From positions 43,409-64,115 of the forward strand of contig JAKCWW010000456.1 in the NCBI GenBank assembly GCA_026260175.1: a DNA stretch of 20,707 bases, written 5' to 3'. The stretch is from Reticulitermes lucifugus. Taxonomy: Eukaryota; Arthropoda; Insecta; Blattodea; Rhinotermitidae. The translations under genes and the position numbers were made by a program. This document shows, in pieces, positions 8,768 through 18,624 of this stretch. Below the pieces are notes generated by a model, which was not told where the DNA came from, did not search any database, and saw nothing but the letters and a program-made list of their open reading frames with translations. Within the stretch, counting starts at the first letter, position 1; the number at the start of each line of letters is the position of its first letter.

Positions 8768-9968
8768 AGTATGATATTCCTACTGGTCATAGAATCTCCT
8801 ACAATCTTCATGCCTAATATCACACTTGTGTTTAATAGTGTTACTGTCCGAAATTTCACTTTCTTCGCCCCACGCATTATCTTCAGTATCATCAAGGGCA
8901 TTAATGATCTCACATTCCTTCACAGGTGCAATTACTCAATTAGACTCACATAAATTCTACATCAATTTGCAAATTACAATATGCATGGTCTTCTCATTCG
9001 TCCTGTTTGTGTTAAACAGAGATTTGGAGCCTCCATCCCTTTGGTGCTCTACTCGCTTATGAATGCTTTGAGTGTTTTGTTAATAGACATGTCCTGGACC
9101 TGCAGGTGACTAGTAAGGTCTCCTAAATTCACAAATTACAGTGTGTACAATTCCTTAATCGTCCTTAATCACACGTAGGTGTAAACTGAACTAGCTAAAC
9201 ACTAAGGCCTGGCTTTCTCAGGAGGCCATCTGGACGCTATGACCCTAGTTTCTCTAGCCACATCTTCAATTCATTCTCGTGCATCCATCCTTTGCCATGA
9301 AAGCGGATATGAATTTCTTCCGGAAGTTAATCGCTCAGAGTCGTTGTCCTCCTAAACATTAACGAGGCATTTTTGTGTAATTATTGCAACGTGCTAAGCA
9401 ACAATGAAGTTCCTATTTTCGGGCCGGAAGTTTTACTTATGATCGATTTAAAACTTTACTTCCCATATTATTTTTGATGGTACAACGAACAGTTAGAAAA
9501 ACTCTACCCACATTGCCAATTTGACGATGCTCAAAACAAGATGTCTTCCTGGCAGCAATAACCAATCTCTGAAACTGCAAAACCTTTGTTTATTACTCGG
9601 CTGACATTTTTATTACTGTTCTACGTTGTTCGACTACGCATGTGCCGTGCGTACGTCTTTATAAATGTGCAGTATTCGAAGCCCCTTCCCTGCAAGATTA
9701 GTAATTCCTTGTGCGCATGTCAATCTTCATGCATCAGGATTGATCATTTTTGTAAACACAGAAATTCCTTTGTTTTATGGTCTGTTATCAAGTTATCTTT
9801 GCATTTGGTCAGGCAAATTTGAAACGCGTGTATGAAAGGGGTGCTAATTTTTTTCTAAATCCTGAACTTCTTTCCAGTCGCTTATCATTTTCTCGTTTGC
9901 AGATAAACCAAAATGTCTTTCGGCTGCCCTATTACGGTGCTCTTTCGCATAGATTATCACATTTGACT
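8768..9968 (-). pseudogene. Pogo/jerky-type (CENP-B-like) DDE transposase pseudogene
   Basis: Read on the minus strand, with frameshifts and stops, peptides appear in the order expected of insect pogo-group transposases. They are 'VIIYAKEHRNRAAERHFGLS' and 'WKEVQDLEK' (about 9860-9968, N-terminal helix-turn-helix); 'LQFQRLVIAARKTSCFEHRQ', then 'IGNVGRVFLTVRCTIKNNMG' (about 9450-9570, region around the first catalytic Asp); 'LPEEIHIRFHGKGWMHENEL' and 'KMWLEKL' (about 9247-9326); 'RPDGLLRK' (about 9210-9236); 'LTSHLQVQDMSINKTLKAF' (about 9061-9117); 'WMEAPNL' and 'TGRMRRP' (about 8990-9038); and 'ECEIINALDDTEDN' near the C terminus (about 8860-8920). In the IGN motif the usual aspartate/glutamate region reads 'GNVGR', so the first catalytic position appears lost. 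The middle (about 9580-9840) is too decayed to read well. Terminal inverted repeats were not found. Non-functional. Confidence 0.8.
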
Positions 9969-10950
9969 ATTACAGAGTATAAAATCCTCTTTATTCTAAT
10001 CAACACCCTTTCACTCCGTGCTCCTCGAAAACACGTACTACTGATCAACTAGTATCAGGAACAACGAACCTTTATTTATTTCCCTTCAAGATCAAGCCAT
10101 GTGACAGACATCGTTATCCCTCCATCGAAAGCAGGCATCACATGAATGTCACAGTAATGCGCATTCGGACCAAGACACAGGAAAGTTTTATATAGCATCT
10201 TCCAGGAGAAAATAGCATCTTATATTTCGTAAAATACGGCATACAAATTTGTTTGTTTAGTTTACTAGCGCCTGTGGTTCGTGAGTCACCAGTTGAGAAA
10301 CGCAGTCCTATGTCACTGACAATAGCAGTAGTTTTGAACTGTTTAACTTCATGGAAATGGGAAAGCATACATTTACACAAAGCCGCCTGTGTTTATTCCA
10401 TTCCACTGGGTAGAAATAGATTTTCCTTTTCCTGCACTGCCTGGTTTCTTTTTCTACTGCACCAGCAGTTCAGTGAAGTTCGGAATAAAGACGAATCTAG
10501 TTACGTTTGACAGACCATTTGGAAACGCAGTGTATAAGATAGTAACCAGTATCGAATGATCGAAACAAAAGATTATCCATGCCACAGAAAGTTCTATTAT
10601 CACACATACAGCGGATTATTTATTTTAAAGCCATTCTTTTTTGAAACTATATATATATCACACCTTGTAGGGTGTAATAAGGCTGACTTTCTGGTTTAAG
10701 TTGAATTATTTGTTGATATCCTTCGAACGTATCGGCAAACACCACTTTTGCTATCTTCTGAGAAATTCAGATTCCTAGTGTGTAAATTAAGAAGCACCAT
10801 TCATTTTGAGGACCTCGTTACACTTTATAAACCGTAATAAATAGCTTGCATAAAGAAGTATACCATGATACAAGGACAATTTGTAGCTAATTATGAAAAT
10901 GGTAAAACATCTTTAGTCGGCCGTTGGTAATGATTTGTCACATTCTCTAA
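9969..10950. other. Unassigned stretch
   Basis: No gene or repeat family recognised. Two overlapping frames of 80-85 codons on opposite strands (10138-10510) show no motif. A short (AT)n run lies at 10648-10658. Confidence 0.4.
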
Positions 10951-10954
10951 GACA

Positions 10955-11030
10955 GTGCACCGAGCATACTGGTGTAGCGACATGGCTGTAGTCTTGTATT
11001 CAGAAGGTGTCTGCTTCGAATCTCGACAGG
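10955..11030 (+). mobile_element. tRNA-like SINE head fragment (copy H)
   Basis: The string 'ggtgtagcgacatggctgta' followed about 28 bp later by 'tgcttcgaatctcgac' has A-box/B-box order and aligns by eye with the fragment at 15725-15810. The expected body of families 1 or 2 does not follow, so it is either a third family or a truncated copy. Not a functional tRNA, because the stems do not close. Confidence 0.4.
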
Positions 11031-11293
11031 GAAGCCGGCAAATCTGTCTAATGAACTTAGTGGCTGACATCAGTCCAACCCGCCAAACGTTACGACAAGA
11101 CCTCAATCAGGCAACGACCGATTCATCTGAAACGTTTTCTAACTTATCTGTCTCCTATCATTCTACAAGACAAGGCTGCATACTCTGAAATATGGACAGC
11201 GTCGTTAAATAAACTGCAAACAAAGGACCTACGAACTTGCAATATTTATCTAATATCATACCGTCTTCATTTTACGATTCGCTTTTAGAACGT
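11031..11293. other. Unassigned short spacer
   Basis: Nothing recognisable between the tRNA-like fragment and SINE copy B. It may contain the decayed body of copy H. Confidence 0.4.
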
Positions 11294-11582
11294 AAAGGTA
11301 CAGTTTACCCTAGAATATGCCATATAGGCAAAGAGGGGGGAGGGAGGAAAGGTATAGCTCTAACCATTCATGACCTCGGCGCCAGATAGGGGTGGGTGGC
11401 CAACGCCACACTCCGGCCGCCTTACCTCAAGAAAGACTTGTTACTCATTGTACAGAAAGCTGGGTGGGCCTCAGGGCAGGTCTGGACGGGTGCGGGAAGT
11501 CTCGCCTGCACCGGGATTCGAAACCCGGACCGTCCAGCCCGTAGCGAGTCGCTATACCGACTGCGTCGTCTCGGCCGCCAGT
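11294..11582 (-). mobile_element. SINE family 1, copy B (tRNA-derived)
   Basis: On the minus strand the head reads 'cggtatagcgactcgctacg' with B-box-like 'ggtttcgaatccc' about 31 bp later. The body has 'ccacccagctttctgtacaa', 'gtaaggcggccggagtgtgg', 'cgttggccacccacccctat' and 'ctggcgccgaggtcatgaat'. The tail is 'attctagggtaaactgtacc'. It is very close to the plus-strand copy at 19287-19570 and probably the second-best preserved copy. Open frames here of 61-132 codons on both strands are by-products of its GC-rich body. No clear target-site duplication. Confidence 0.88.
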
Positions 11583-12532
11583 CTGTAGAAGATACTGGGT
11601 CCGAGAAACGGAGTCTATTTCTGTTTGCACTTTTCCTTACTATCCAGTCAAATTTTTCCGTGTATTTCCTGTTGTCATTTGTTACGGCCTTCTCTCGTGA
11701 TGACGTTTCAGGTTCTGTCTCCATAGCTCGGCTTCTTGCAATAACCATACAGTGGAATCCAGCCTTCTATCTCTCTCTCTCGGCTACACGCTAAGCTCTG
11801 TCTATGTGCTAGCCGACAGGCATGTCACAGAGATTACAAATGAACAAGAAGCCGTGGGTACTCCATTTGAATTGTGTGACATTTAAAGCTGGCTAAAACC
11901 CTTGGCGCTCTGAATTACTACAAACAATCAGCCGGACTGGTGTTGTTACTGACAATCACTAGCAATAAAACGTATCTTAAACAGAATTTAATTACGTCAA
12001 ACGACCTAACACTTTCTCTTTTCTATTCTAAGAAGTGGCCGAAATGGTGGTTAGGAGTTCATATGTCATAGCATAGTAAAATATTTTGTCTTCTAAGTAC
12101 CAAGTAGTTAATATCCTGTTTATTTAAAAGTCCTTGAATTCATACTTTTTTATTTCTTCCCTTTAGTTTGTGTATTAAATATTTACCATTTGACAACAAC
12201 AGAAATAGTGAGTTATCACAAAGATAAAAAAATAAATGAAACTACCGGATGTCCGGATGATAGGTAACCAGAAAATTTATATCACGAAATCTATTCACTA
12301 TACAGACGTCCAGTGTGCATCAATAGAAAAAAAACTTTCAGAAGCTCCTTCTGACTGCCACCTATCTCAGCAGATTTCTATGTGTGCACCGCTGGTGGCA
12401 CAAGTATACAGACGACATTCGAGGTCTGTCTATACGATTTCTGAAGCATGTTGTGGGTTACTGCAGGAACAGTATTCCTTATGACGAGTTTTAACTGCTT
12501 AAGATCGTTGTTATTGACCTGGTAGAGAGGCC
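11583..12532. other. Unassigned stretch upstream of a transposase relic
   Basis: No firm call. A CT run lies at about 11769-11780. An 82-codon plus frame at 12236-12484 sits just upstream of the transposase relic and could be its badly decayed central part, but I could read no catalytic motif in it. Confidence 0.35.
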
Positions 12533-12818
12533 AGGAATCACCTAAAACATATGATGCCTGGCGGATGGATAGGCAGAGCACCAATTAATTGTCTGACCTC
12601 CTAGGACACCGACTTAGCCCCACTGGATTTTTTCATATAGGGTTGTGTGAAGAATCTTAATACCACGTCAGAAACAACGATAATCACAGTTGGAGGCCCT
12701 CATAAGGGATGTTGTGACTATGGTAACCCACAAGGTGCATCAGAACACGTGGACATAGGTCGAATATAGTCTGAATGTTTGTCGTGAAACCAGAAGTGCC
12801 CACACTAAAATCTACTAA
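12533..12818 (+). pseudogene. C-terminal relic of a Tc/mariner-group (IS630-like) DDE transposase
   Basis: The plus strand gives 'RNHLKHMMPGGWIGR', then (with an internal stop) 'DTDLAPLDFFI', a stop and 'GCVKNLNTTSETT'. These match the family's usual 'WIGRG..PWPPRSPDLTPLDFFLWG' region just before the last catalytic residue. After a frameshift, 'VEYSLNVCRETRSAHTKIY' ends in TAA at 12816-12818, matching the usual C terminus. The final catalytic acid would be the D of 'DTDLAPLDFF', which is present, but at least three stops and one frameshift rule out function. The N-terminal and central parts are not recognisable. Distinct from the mariner at 7445-8359, which retains only N-terminal parts. Confidence 0.8.
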
Positions 12819-13084
12819 GGTTGGTAGCAGTCAGAGAAAACATTTGGGAGTTTTCCTTTGTACCTCTTGCCGGACGTCTGTTGAATGAAAATATTTCGAT
12901 ATATAAATTTTCTTGTATACCTATCATCCACACACTGTCTTTCCTTCTACCTTGAAAACCTTACCCCTTGCAGCTTCGTTAATAAACTGCTTTTAACTTT
13001 AAACTTTCTTACATAACGGTGTTATGTAACATAAATACACAGTGCATAGTTAAAAGGCCGCGACAAATACGTCTCATGCTACAG
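12819..13084. other. Unassigned spacer
   Basis: AT-rich, no recognisable features. The missing 3' end of the transposon ending at 12818 should lie here, but I could not identify an inverted repeat. Confidence 0.4.
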
Positions 13085-13378
13085 TAAAAGGTAAAGCAAT
13101 CTCTGTATACGGCCTGGACAGGCCCTGCGAGTTCCAGAAAATTGAGGCTCCCACAAGACAATCGGCACAAGAAGGTGGTAAGGTTGTCAGTCCTATACAC
13201 CGGCCGCCTTTACCCTCAGAAAATATCCCTGGAACTCATTCCTGTTAGAGGTTGAGTCGACCCCAGGGCCATAGTACAGCCGGAAGGATTACGTCAATTC
13301 CATCGAGAATAGAACCCGCGACCTTCCGGCTTGTAGCGCAGTGCCTCAAACAACTGCGCCACCGCGAGCCCCCCGCGC
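13085..13378 (-). mobile_element. SINE family 2, copy E (tRNA-derived)
   Basis: On the minus strand the head has 'ggtggcgcagttgtttgagg' (A-box) and 'gggttctattctc' (B-box, about 13307-13316, one or two bases off consensus). The segment between, 'actgcgctacaagccggaag', nearly equals that of the copy at 6980-7290. The body shares 'aatccttccggctg', 'ccctggggtcgactcaacct', 'aggactgacaaccttaccac', 'gggagcctcaat' and 'gcctgtccaggcc' in the same order. It lacks an approximately 14-bp segment present in copy D just after the B-box. The 63-codon minus frame at 13009-13200 is a by-product. Confidence 0.88.
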
Positions 13379-14208
13379 CATAGAGGCTAAGCGAATTAGG
13401 ACTGATTCTTTAATGTGTTTATCGAGGCAGTTTAAAATGAGCAGTTCCATCCAAATATTATACACACTTCCGACCTAACTTAAGTGTCGCATTTCCCACC
13501 CATTCCATCCTGTTTCATTTGATTAACCTAATAATATTCTCAGAAAAATGTAAATTTTGATTATCTTAATTATGCCTGCAGTTTTCTTTTACGTCAAAAT
13601 GTACTTCTACGCAACCAGGTACAATGCATATTGCACATGTTATAATGCTGTTTACGTAGTAATATAGAACGATGAATGAGCATTACGAAATATCAGAGAT
13701 TCTTATGGCATCACGTTGGCACCGTAAGTCCAGTAATCAACGTGCCATAACAAAAGTACCCTACAATATCTGTCGAGATGAAAGGAGACAAAAAGACAGC
13801 TAAACAACCCTTCAAGAAAGACGGGAATTTAAAAAGAGAAATATACTCATGTAGGCAGCAAGGAAGAAAGCACATTACATTAAGTTTTAAAACATTTTGC
13901 GGTCACGTAACAGTCGTTTTTAGAGTGAATTATTTATTTTACACATAAAAGCCTATAAACGTACTTTATGTCTCTATATTTATCCTAGTGCACTGGTGTT
14001 TGCTGCAGTCCTAACTCGGTCACGTTAAACTGCATTACCGAATTGCCACAATACACTGAACAAGAAATACAATATCCTTAATATTCTAAATACTCACCCC
14101 TGTCTCAAATTATGAATAAATCAAACAAGCTTTCAAAATTGCCGCCGGTAAGTTTATATTAATAATTCTGTTTAAATTATTGCTTAATAAACAACGTTGA
14201 GTGGATAC
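13379..14208. other. Unassigned AT-rich stretch
   Basis: No open frame of note and no repeat recognised. The LINE relic begins at its right edge, so earlier decayed LINE sequence may be included, but I could not read any. Confidence 0.4.
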
Positions 14209-14462
14209 GGAAATGGCTACAGAGTTTCGGTTGGAAACGTGAAGGAAAGACGCCAGTTGGAAGACTTATGATTAAGTGCAAGAATAATATTAAGATGGAA
14301 AATATAGAAACAGGATGACAGAACTGGATTGAATTAGTCTGCTCAGAATAGGGTCAAGTGGCATTTTATTGTGAAAATGGTAATAAACTTTGGGTTTCAA
14401 TGGAATGCAGAGAATTGACGGGTTGAAGTCTAATAGTTTCTGAAGAAGGATTCTGTAACATC
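14209..14462 (+). pseudogene. Non-LTR retrotransposon (LINE) ORF2 C-terminal relic
   Basis: In two plus frames joined by a frameshift near 14235, the segment reads 'GNGYRVSVG', then 'KREGKTPVGRLMIKCKNNIK', then 'METIETG'-like text (here 'MENIETG'), a stop, 'QNWIELVCSE', a stop, and 'VAFYCENGNKLWVSMECREL'. Insect LINE reverse transcriptase proteins commonly end with a block like 'GKRPLGRPRRRWEDNIKMDL', followed by 'DWIDLAQDRDQWRA'. The order, spacing and residue classes match that 3' block. The reverse transcriptase and endonuclease domains are absent, as expected for a 5'-truncated insertion. Several stops and frameshifts show it is old and inactive. Confidence 0.72.
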
Positions 14463-15415
14463 GAGTTAATTTGTCATTCAGTTCGTTCGGTACTCAGTTC
14501 CATTGGCAGGTAAGTATGCGGAGATTTCCTGTGAACACGAACACGAACAGTCATCTATCATACATGGCGAACAGTTCTTGAGTATCTGAGCAGCAGCAAC
14601 ATTCTCAAGGATATTCCGCCCCGTAGAAATAGTCACTTTGTTACAAAATATGTTGTGCAAAATAAGATGCCGATCTGTCGTTTTTAATTCTAACGTTAAT
14701 AACAAGTTTAGTAAATGAAAGTTTACCTAAAATACATATTAACTTCTATAAACGTAAAAACATTCTGTGACGATAATTCATGTATCGAAAGGCCACTGGT
14801 TTCCTCAGAATTGTCAAGACACGTCACCACTTGTGCACACATTATTAGAGGCATATTTGTAAAGTTAATGCTTCTGGTTACATAATTTCTTCTCCTAGCC
14901 TCCTCAAATTCTCGCGCACATATAAAAAAAATTACCCCGTCGAGAATAATATATCTTTGTAAGAAACATAAGTACTTACGAAATTTAAGATACACACAGT
15001 GCCCAAGGGGAAATCTATAACTGCATGGTAACGTGACGTAACAACATGAACACTACACCACTAGATTAGCAAGCCGCACCACTACAAATTTAAGTCTACC
15101 GTATGTGGCGCCATATAGTTAGAGTGAAGTACAAAGCGACAAATATTGAACATTATGATTGTGCTTATACTTCTGTCCTAATTCCCCGAAATGAAAGGCG
15201 CATCCATGTGGCACCGTGTTATATTTGGATCAATTGTATTTCTTGTAATTATCTCGTAAACGGCGAGATACAAATATAAATGTATGTAGAAGTTCATGTA
15301 CAGTGTGTGTTATTCTTTGGAATTCTTTGAATTTGGAAGAGAGATTTTAGTAAAAATCCCCTTACAAATTTCACCAAAATCTGTCTAGTGGAAGAGCCCA
15401 GTTATTACATGCGAC
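14463..15415. other. Unassigned stretch
   Basis: Two minus-strand frames of 75-90 codons (14478-14995) have no motif or neighbouring gene signals. No RNA or repeat recognised. Confidence 0.4.
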
Positions 15416-15604
15416 CGGACATACGGAGAGATAGGCATGACTAAGATCCGGACATACGGACAGGCATGACAAAAATCGGAACATAGGACAGACAGGCAAG
15501 ACAAAGATCTGGACATACGGACAGGCACGACGAAGATCCGGACATACGGACAGACAGGCATTACGAAAATCCGGACATACGGACAGACAGGCACGACGAA
15601 GATC
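15416..15604. repeat. Minisatellite, six units of 29 or 32-33 bp
   Basis: Units: 15416-15448 (33 bp), 15449-15477 (29), 15478-15509 (32), 15510-15538 (29), 15539-15571 (33) and 15572-15604 (33). The longest form starts 'cggacatacggacagacagg' and ends 'cacgacgaagatc'; the 29-bp form lacks one 'agac'. Every unit ends in ATC, and four of the six end in GATC. Units 5 and 6 are nearly identical. On the minus strand the 33-bp form encodes an 11-residue period (CLSVCPDLRRA), but the 29-bp units break the frame and the 96- and 78-codon minus frames lack any other protein signal. I treat those frames as non-coding. Confidence 0.93.
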
Positions 15605-15724
15605 ATAGTCATTTTTCGCAAATGTTTTGCAAACGCTCCTAAAAGCCATGCCCTGCAACAAGGTCCACTTGATAAGCTGCTAGTCTCTCATCCCAACAAG
15701 AAATATCCCGCCTGTTATAGAAAT

Positions 15725-15840
15725 TGTAGGCCTATGCACTGTGCTTGTAACAGCGCTTTGCTGGCCCTCATCCTGAAAGGGGGATCCTGAATTCGAGTCT
15801 CGTCCTTCGGATTGGACATAAGGAGAAAGGTTTTCCATGG
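15725..15840 (+). mobile_element. tRNA-like SINE fragment (copy I)
   Basis: An A-box-like stretch near 15750-15765 is followed by B-box-like 'gaattcgagtctc' at 15789-15801. Then, about 30 bp on, comes 'aaaggttttccatgga', which resembles the short conserved block (GTTTTNCGTGG) in the body of several insect SINE families. A similar block occurs in the minus-strand fragment at 17725-17855. Diverged, family not named. Confidence 0.45.
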
Positions 15841-15984
15841 ACAGCAAATATTTTAGCCAATAGCGGTTTCTATCACACTCCTTCAAATTTCTAATTCACA
15901 ATCAGCCTACCGTTCACAACTGCGTAACCCAAGACGCTGCAATGAATTTAAAAAGCGAGGAGTCTGCCCGGAAATAAACAGCAG

Positions 15985-16270
15985 TTGCACTGGACGTACA
16001 TTCCGTCTACGTGCTACAGTCCAACGGCCAGGACTCAGAATACGCCAGCCACTACTGAAGACCGGGACCTCATTTTCGAGGTAGCCCCGCCCTCATCACT
16101 GGAGCTCTTTAACCTCAAACTTGAGTGTGACCCTGACCTGTCTAAATGTCTACAATTCGTGGCCAACGGTCTGTTCAAAAACTACTTCCACTTCCTTCCC
16201 TGAAGCCGGCATTCGAGGCAGATGGAACTGCGACGAGAAGCCTTCCTCCTGGGTCGATTAAGAAAACTAA
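15985..16270 (+). other. GC-raised segment with 72-codon frame, possible exon or repeat fragment
   Basis: The frame 15985-16203 encodes a 72-residue peptide with an acidic, leucine-rich second half ('SLELFNLKLECDPDLSKCLQ'). I do not recognise a family. The block is richer in GC than its flanks and is followed by a possible polyadenylation signal 'aataaa' at 16315-16320. It could be a decayed terminal exon, a processed pseudogene or part of an unknown repeat. No splice-site pair or upstream exon could be tied to it, and the start codon has no special support. Confidence 0.25.
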
Positions 16271-16929
16271 TGATGTAATCTAAAAGATGTGTCATTTATC
16301 ACTGTTGTTTCGGAATAAAAACACTTGATTCACTTATTTCTTTCGTGTTTGCATTACCTCTAAGCATAAAGAAGCAGAATGTATTCCCACAACACAGATA
16401 AACACTATATAATTAATGACAACTAAGTAATACCTGTGTACTTCGTATTTATTAAAGTAGTGTCAGTGCTTTCCCACATACCTTACATACAGCTGGCAAT
16501 ATTATTCTAATTTTATTCCTCACGTTAACTTTTAAAACAGGACTTCGTCGGACAAGAAGTCTGGTAAATGTACTTCTTGCCACTTAACTAATGTAGCTAC
16601 ATCCTCAGGCAAAGCAAAATGGCAGACACACGTATATGCAGAGCATAGTCATTCTTGAGAAATCGGTGTCTGTTTAGCTGGTACAAAAATTTCCTAATTT
16701 TCATGAATCCCAAAGTTTCATTTCAGTATTCATAAAAGCTCCCTACTAGACCCTATTCCGAAGCACCTGAGTCCCTTCCATATGTTATCATCCTATACCC
16801 TTACCATCCATCGTAATATTCTAAAATAATCGTTCGTGTTTCCCCAGATGGATACTTGCAATTGCACTTTTCGATTAGTACTGTGTATGCACTTCTCAAC
16901 TTTCGTAACTTTATGTATGCAAGTAAGTA
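16271..16929. other. Unassigned AT-rich stretch
   Basis: No frame longer than chance and no repeat recognised apart from the (GTAT)n run that follows. Confidence 0.45.
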
Positions 16930-16958
16930 CGTAGTATGTATGTATGTATGTATGTACA
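16930..16958. repeat. (GTAT)n microsatellite
   Basis: About six tandem TATG units, nearly perfect. Confidence 0.88.
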
Positions 16959-17724
16959 GACCTTGATATGACTAGACGAGCAAGTCCTGCCGTGACAATG
17001 TGACATTAACTTGCTTCAAATTCTTCAGTCTGACCCAAGTGATGAAAATAACAAGTCGATAAATTCCACCTAGCATAAGAAATACATATTTTATTTATAC
17101 AATTCTTGCACGTTCAGAGGGAAATGCATGTCAGTCAATGCATCGCAGACGGGCATATGCCAGTTCCGGCACAGCGTGTAACACCGAAGACAGTTTATTA
17201 ACATGCACGAACATCCTTCTCCAGCGTCGGTCCACTGCAAATAAACGAGGGTTGCGGCAAAGCGGAAAGAGGATACGGAAAGTAGAAAAGGGATAAAAAC
17301 ATTTGTAAAAGAAAAATGTTGCTCAACTTTCAAAACTTTGCCAGTATCTAAGACTCTGTTTGTTATGGAGACGGTCCGGTTTTAAAGGCGAAGATGAATT
17401 GTGGATTTCCTTACTAGGGACATCGTAAGAAGACTTACAAGCGCTAACAGCGTGACACAGCCTGCGGACTGTCACATGTACGTCATGTGCACAGTGCTGC
17501 TGCTGAGTAGCCACGTTCAGAAAAAGAACTAATGAAGTTAAGATAAGCGGAGAAATATAAATAAGGAAAGACAACAGGGAAACGAGGATATGGATATGGA
17601 ACAGGGGAAGAGAGAGACACGGGTAAATCATTTAAAAAAGGAAAGGGGGCAATTAAGAAAAGAAAAAGGAAAGAATTGAAAAAACTTTAAGGTTCGTGGC
17701 ATAATTTAAGATTATATTCTGTTA
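16959..17724. other. Unassigned stretch with purine-rich tract
   Basis: Two minus-strand frames (17091-17333 and 17323-17631) carry no motif. The second is the translation of the complement of a purine-rich run at about 17540-17680 (agga, gaga, aaag repeats), which yields a hydrophobic Leu/Ile/Ser/Phe-rich peptide by composition alone. No gene called. Confidence 0.45.
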
Positions 17725-17855
17725 TTTATCTTGAGGGAATGAGTAAACCACGTAAAACCTAACTCAGAAGAGTCGATGTCCCAACGAAGATTCGAACCGG
17801 TTACCTCTAGAATAAAAGACAGGTGAAGCAACTCATCATTCAATTGGCTCGGCAC
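17725..17855 (-). mobile_element. tRNA-derived SINE fragment (copy F, other family)
   Basis: On the minus strand, A-box-like 'gccgagccaattgaa' (about 17840-17854) is followed by B-box 'ggttcgaatc' (17789-17798). About 30 bp later comes 'ggttttacgtggttt' (about 17744-17759). That last block resembles a short conserved core in several arthropod SINE families. A functional tRNA is unlikely because the stems around the boxes do not pair. Confidence 0.6.
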
Positions 17856-18624
17856 AAGAATTAGGAATAAGAGAAATTAGAAACAAAATAAAAATCGAAA
17901 GTAATTAAAATAAAAAAGAAAAAAAAGACGAAGAAATATTTGTATATCAAAACGTCTCCCAAATTTTGAGATAACTCAAGTAAAGAAGACACGGTAAAAT
18001 GCATACTGTGGATGTAGAACCCTTTTTGCGGCAGTCGCACTGGGCACTAGCCTGCCACGCACTTTCTGTTGAGTAGGAATACACGTTGACTGGCAGGTGG
18101 CTAAAAAGCATCCACATCTAGCAGTTACCCAATCAAGGGACACATCAGACATTGATGGTACTTTACTGGCATAATAAAACGAAAATAGAAAACCAGAGTA
18201 AATGTAAATGAAAAATGGGAAATATTACAGGCATCCAAAAATCGTTTATTTACCATCTTTAGCTATGACAGGCCACTAGAATTCATCTCGTTTCAGTTAG
18301 CTACAACCAGTTTTCAAAGCAGGGAGGAAAAAAGGGATGATTAATGAATGCTCCTACTGCACAGCACTGAGTGGAACAGAGAGGGAAATGCGAACTTCCT
18401 TATAGCAACATCTCATCTCCTGAGCCTTTATATCTGGCAACCCGTCAATACCAGGACCACGGATTGGAGTAATATCTGATTCATCAAGAGAGGAATATGT
18501 ACGCAGGTAAAATAAGTAGTGCTCTGTTGAGCTCCTCATTCTAGCTAAATGTAAAGCAAAAGTATGTGTGCTTAATTAAGTACCGCCCCGTGAAAGCGCA
18601 TTCTTCACTTCGTTACTAGAGGTT
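17856..18624. other. Unassigned stretch, with a short imperfect palindrome
   Basis: An A-rich run lies at about 17880-17935. Around 18003-18118 there is an imperfect inverted repeat: tgtggatg..cttttt..cagtc on the left and the complementary blocks on the right. The 61-codon minus frame at 18354-18539 has no motif. Confidence 0.4.

Noticed and set aside
11370..11794. 132-codon plus frame and 108-codon minus frame
   Set aside because: They start in SINE copy B and run into unrelated flank. No motif, and similar frames appear in the other SINE copies.
15416..15604. CRISPR array
   Set aside because: Units are contiguous with no unique spacers, and the context is eukaryotic. It is a minisatellite.
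15371..15661. Cys-rich repeat protein (96 codons, minus strand), a possible antifreeze-like or secreted peptide
   Set aside because: The 11-residue period is the translation of a 33-bp minisatellite; 29-bp units break the frame, and there is no signal peptide.
17323..17631. Small membrane protein (102 codons, minus strand, hydrophobic start)
   Set aside because: The hydrophobic stretch is the complement of a purine-rich low-complexity tract; no other support.
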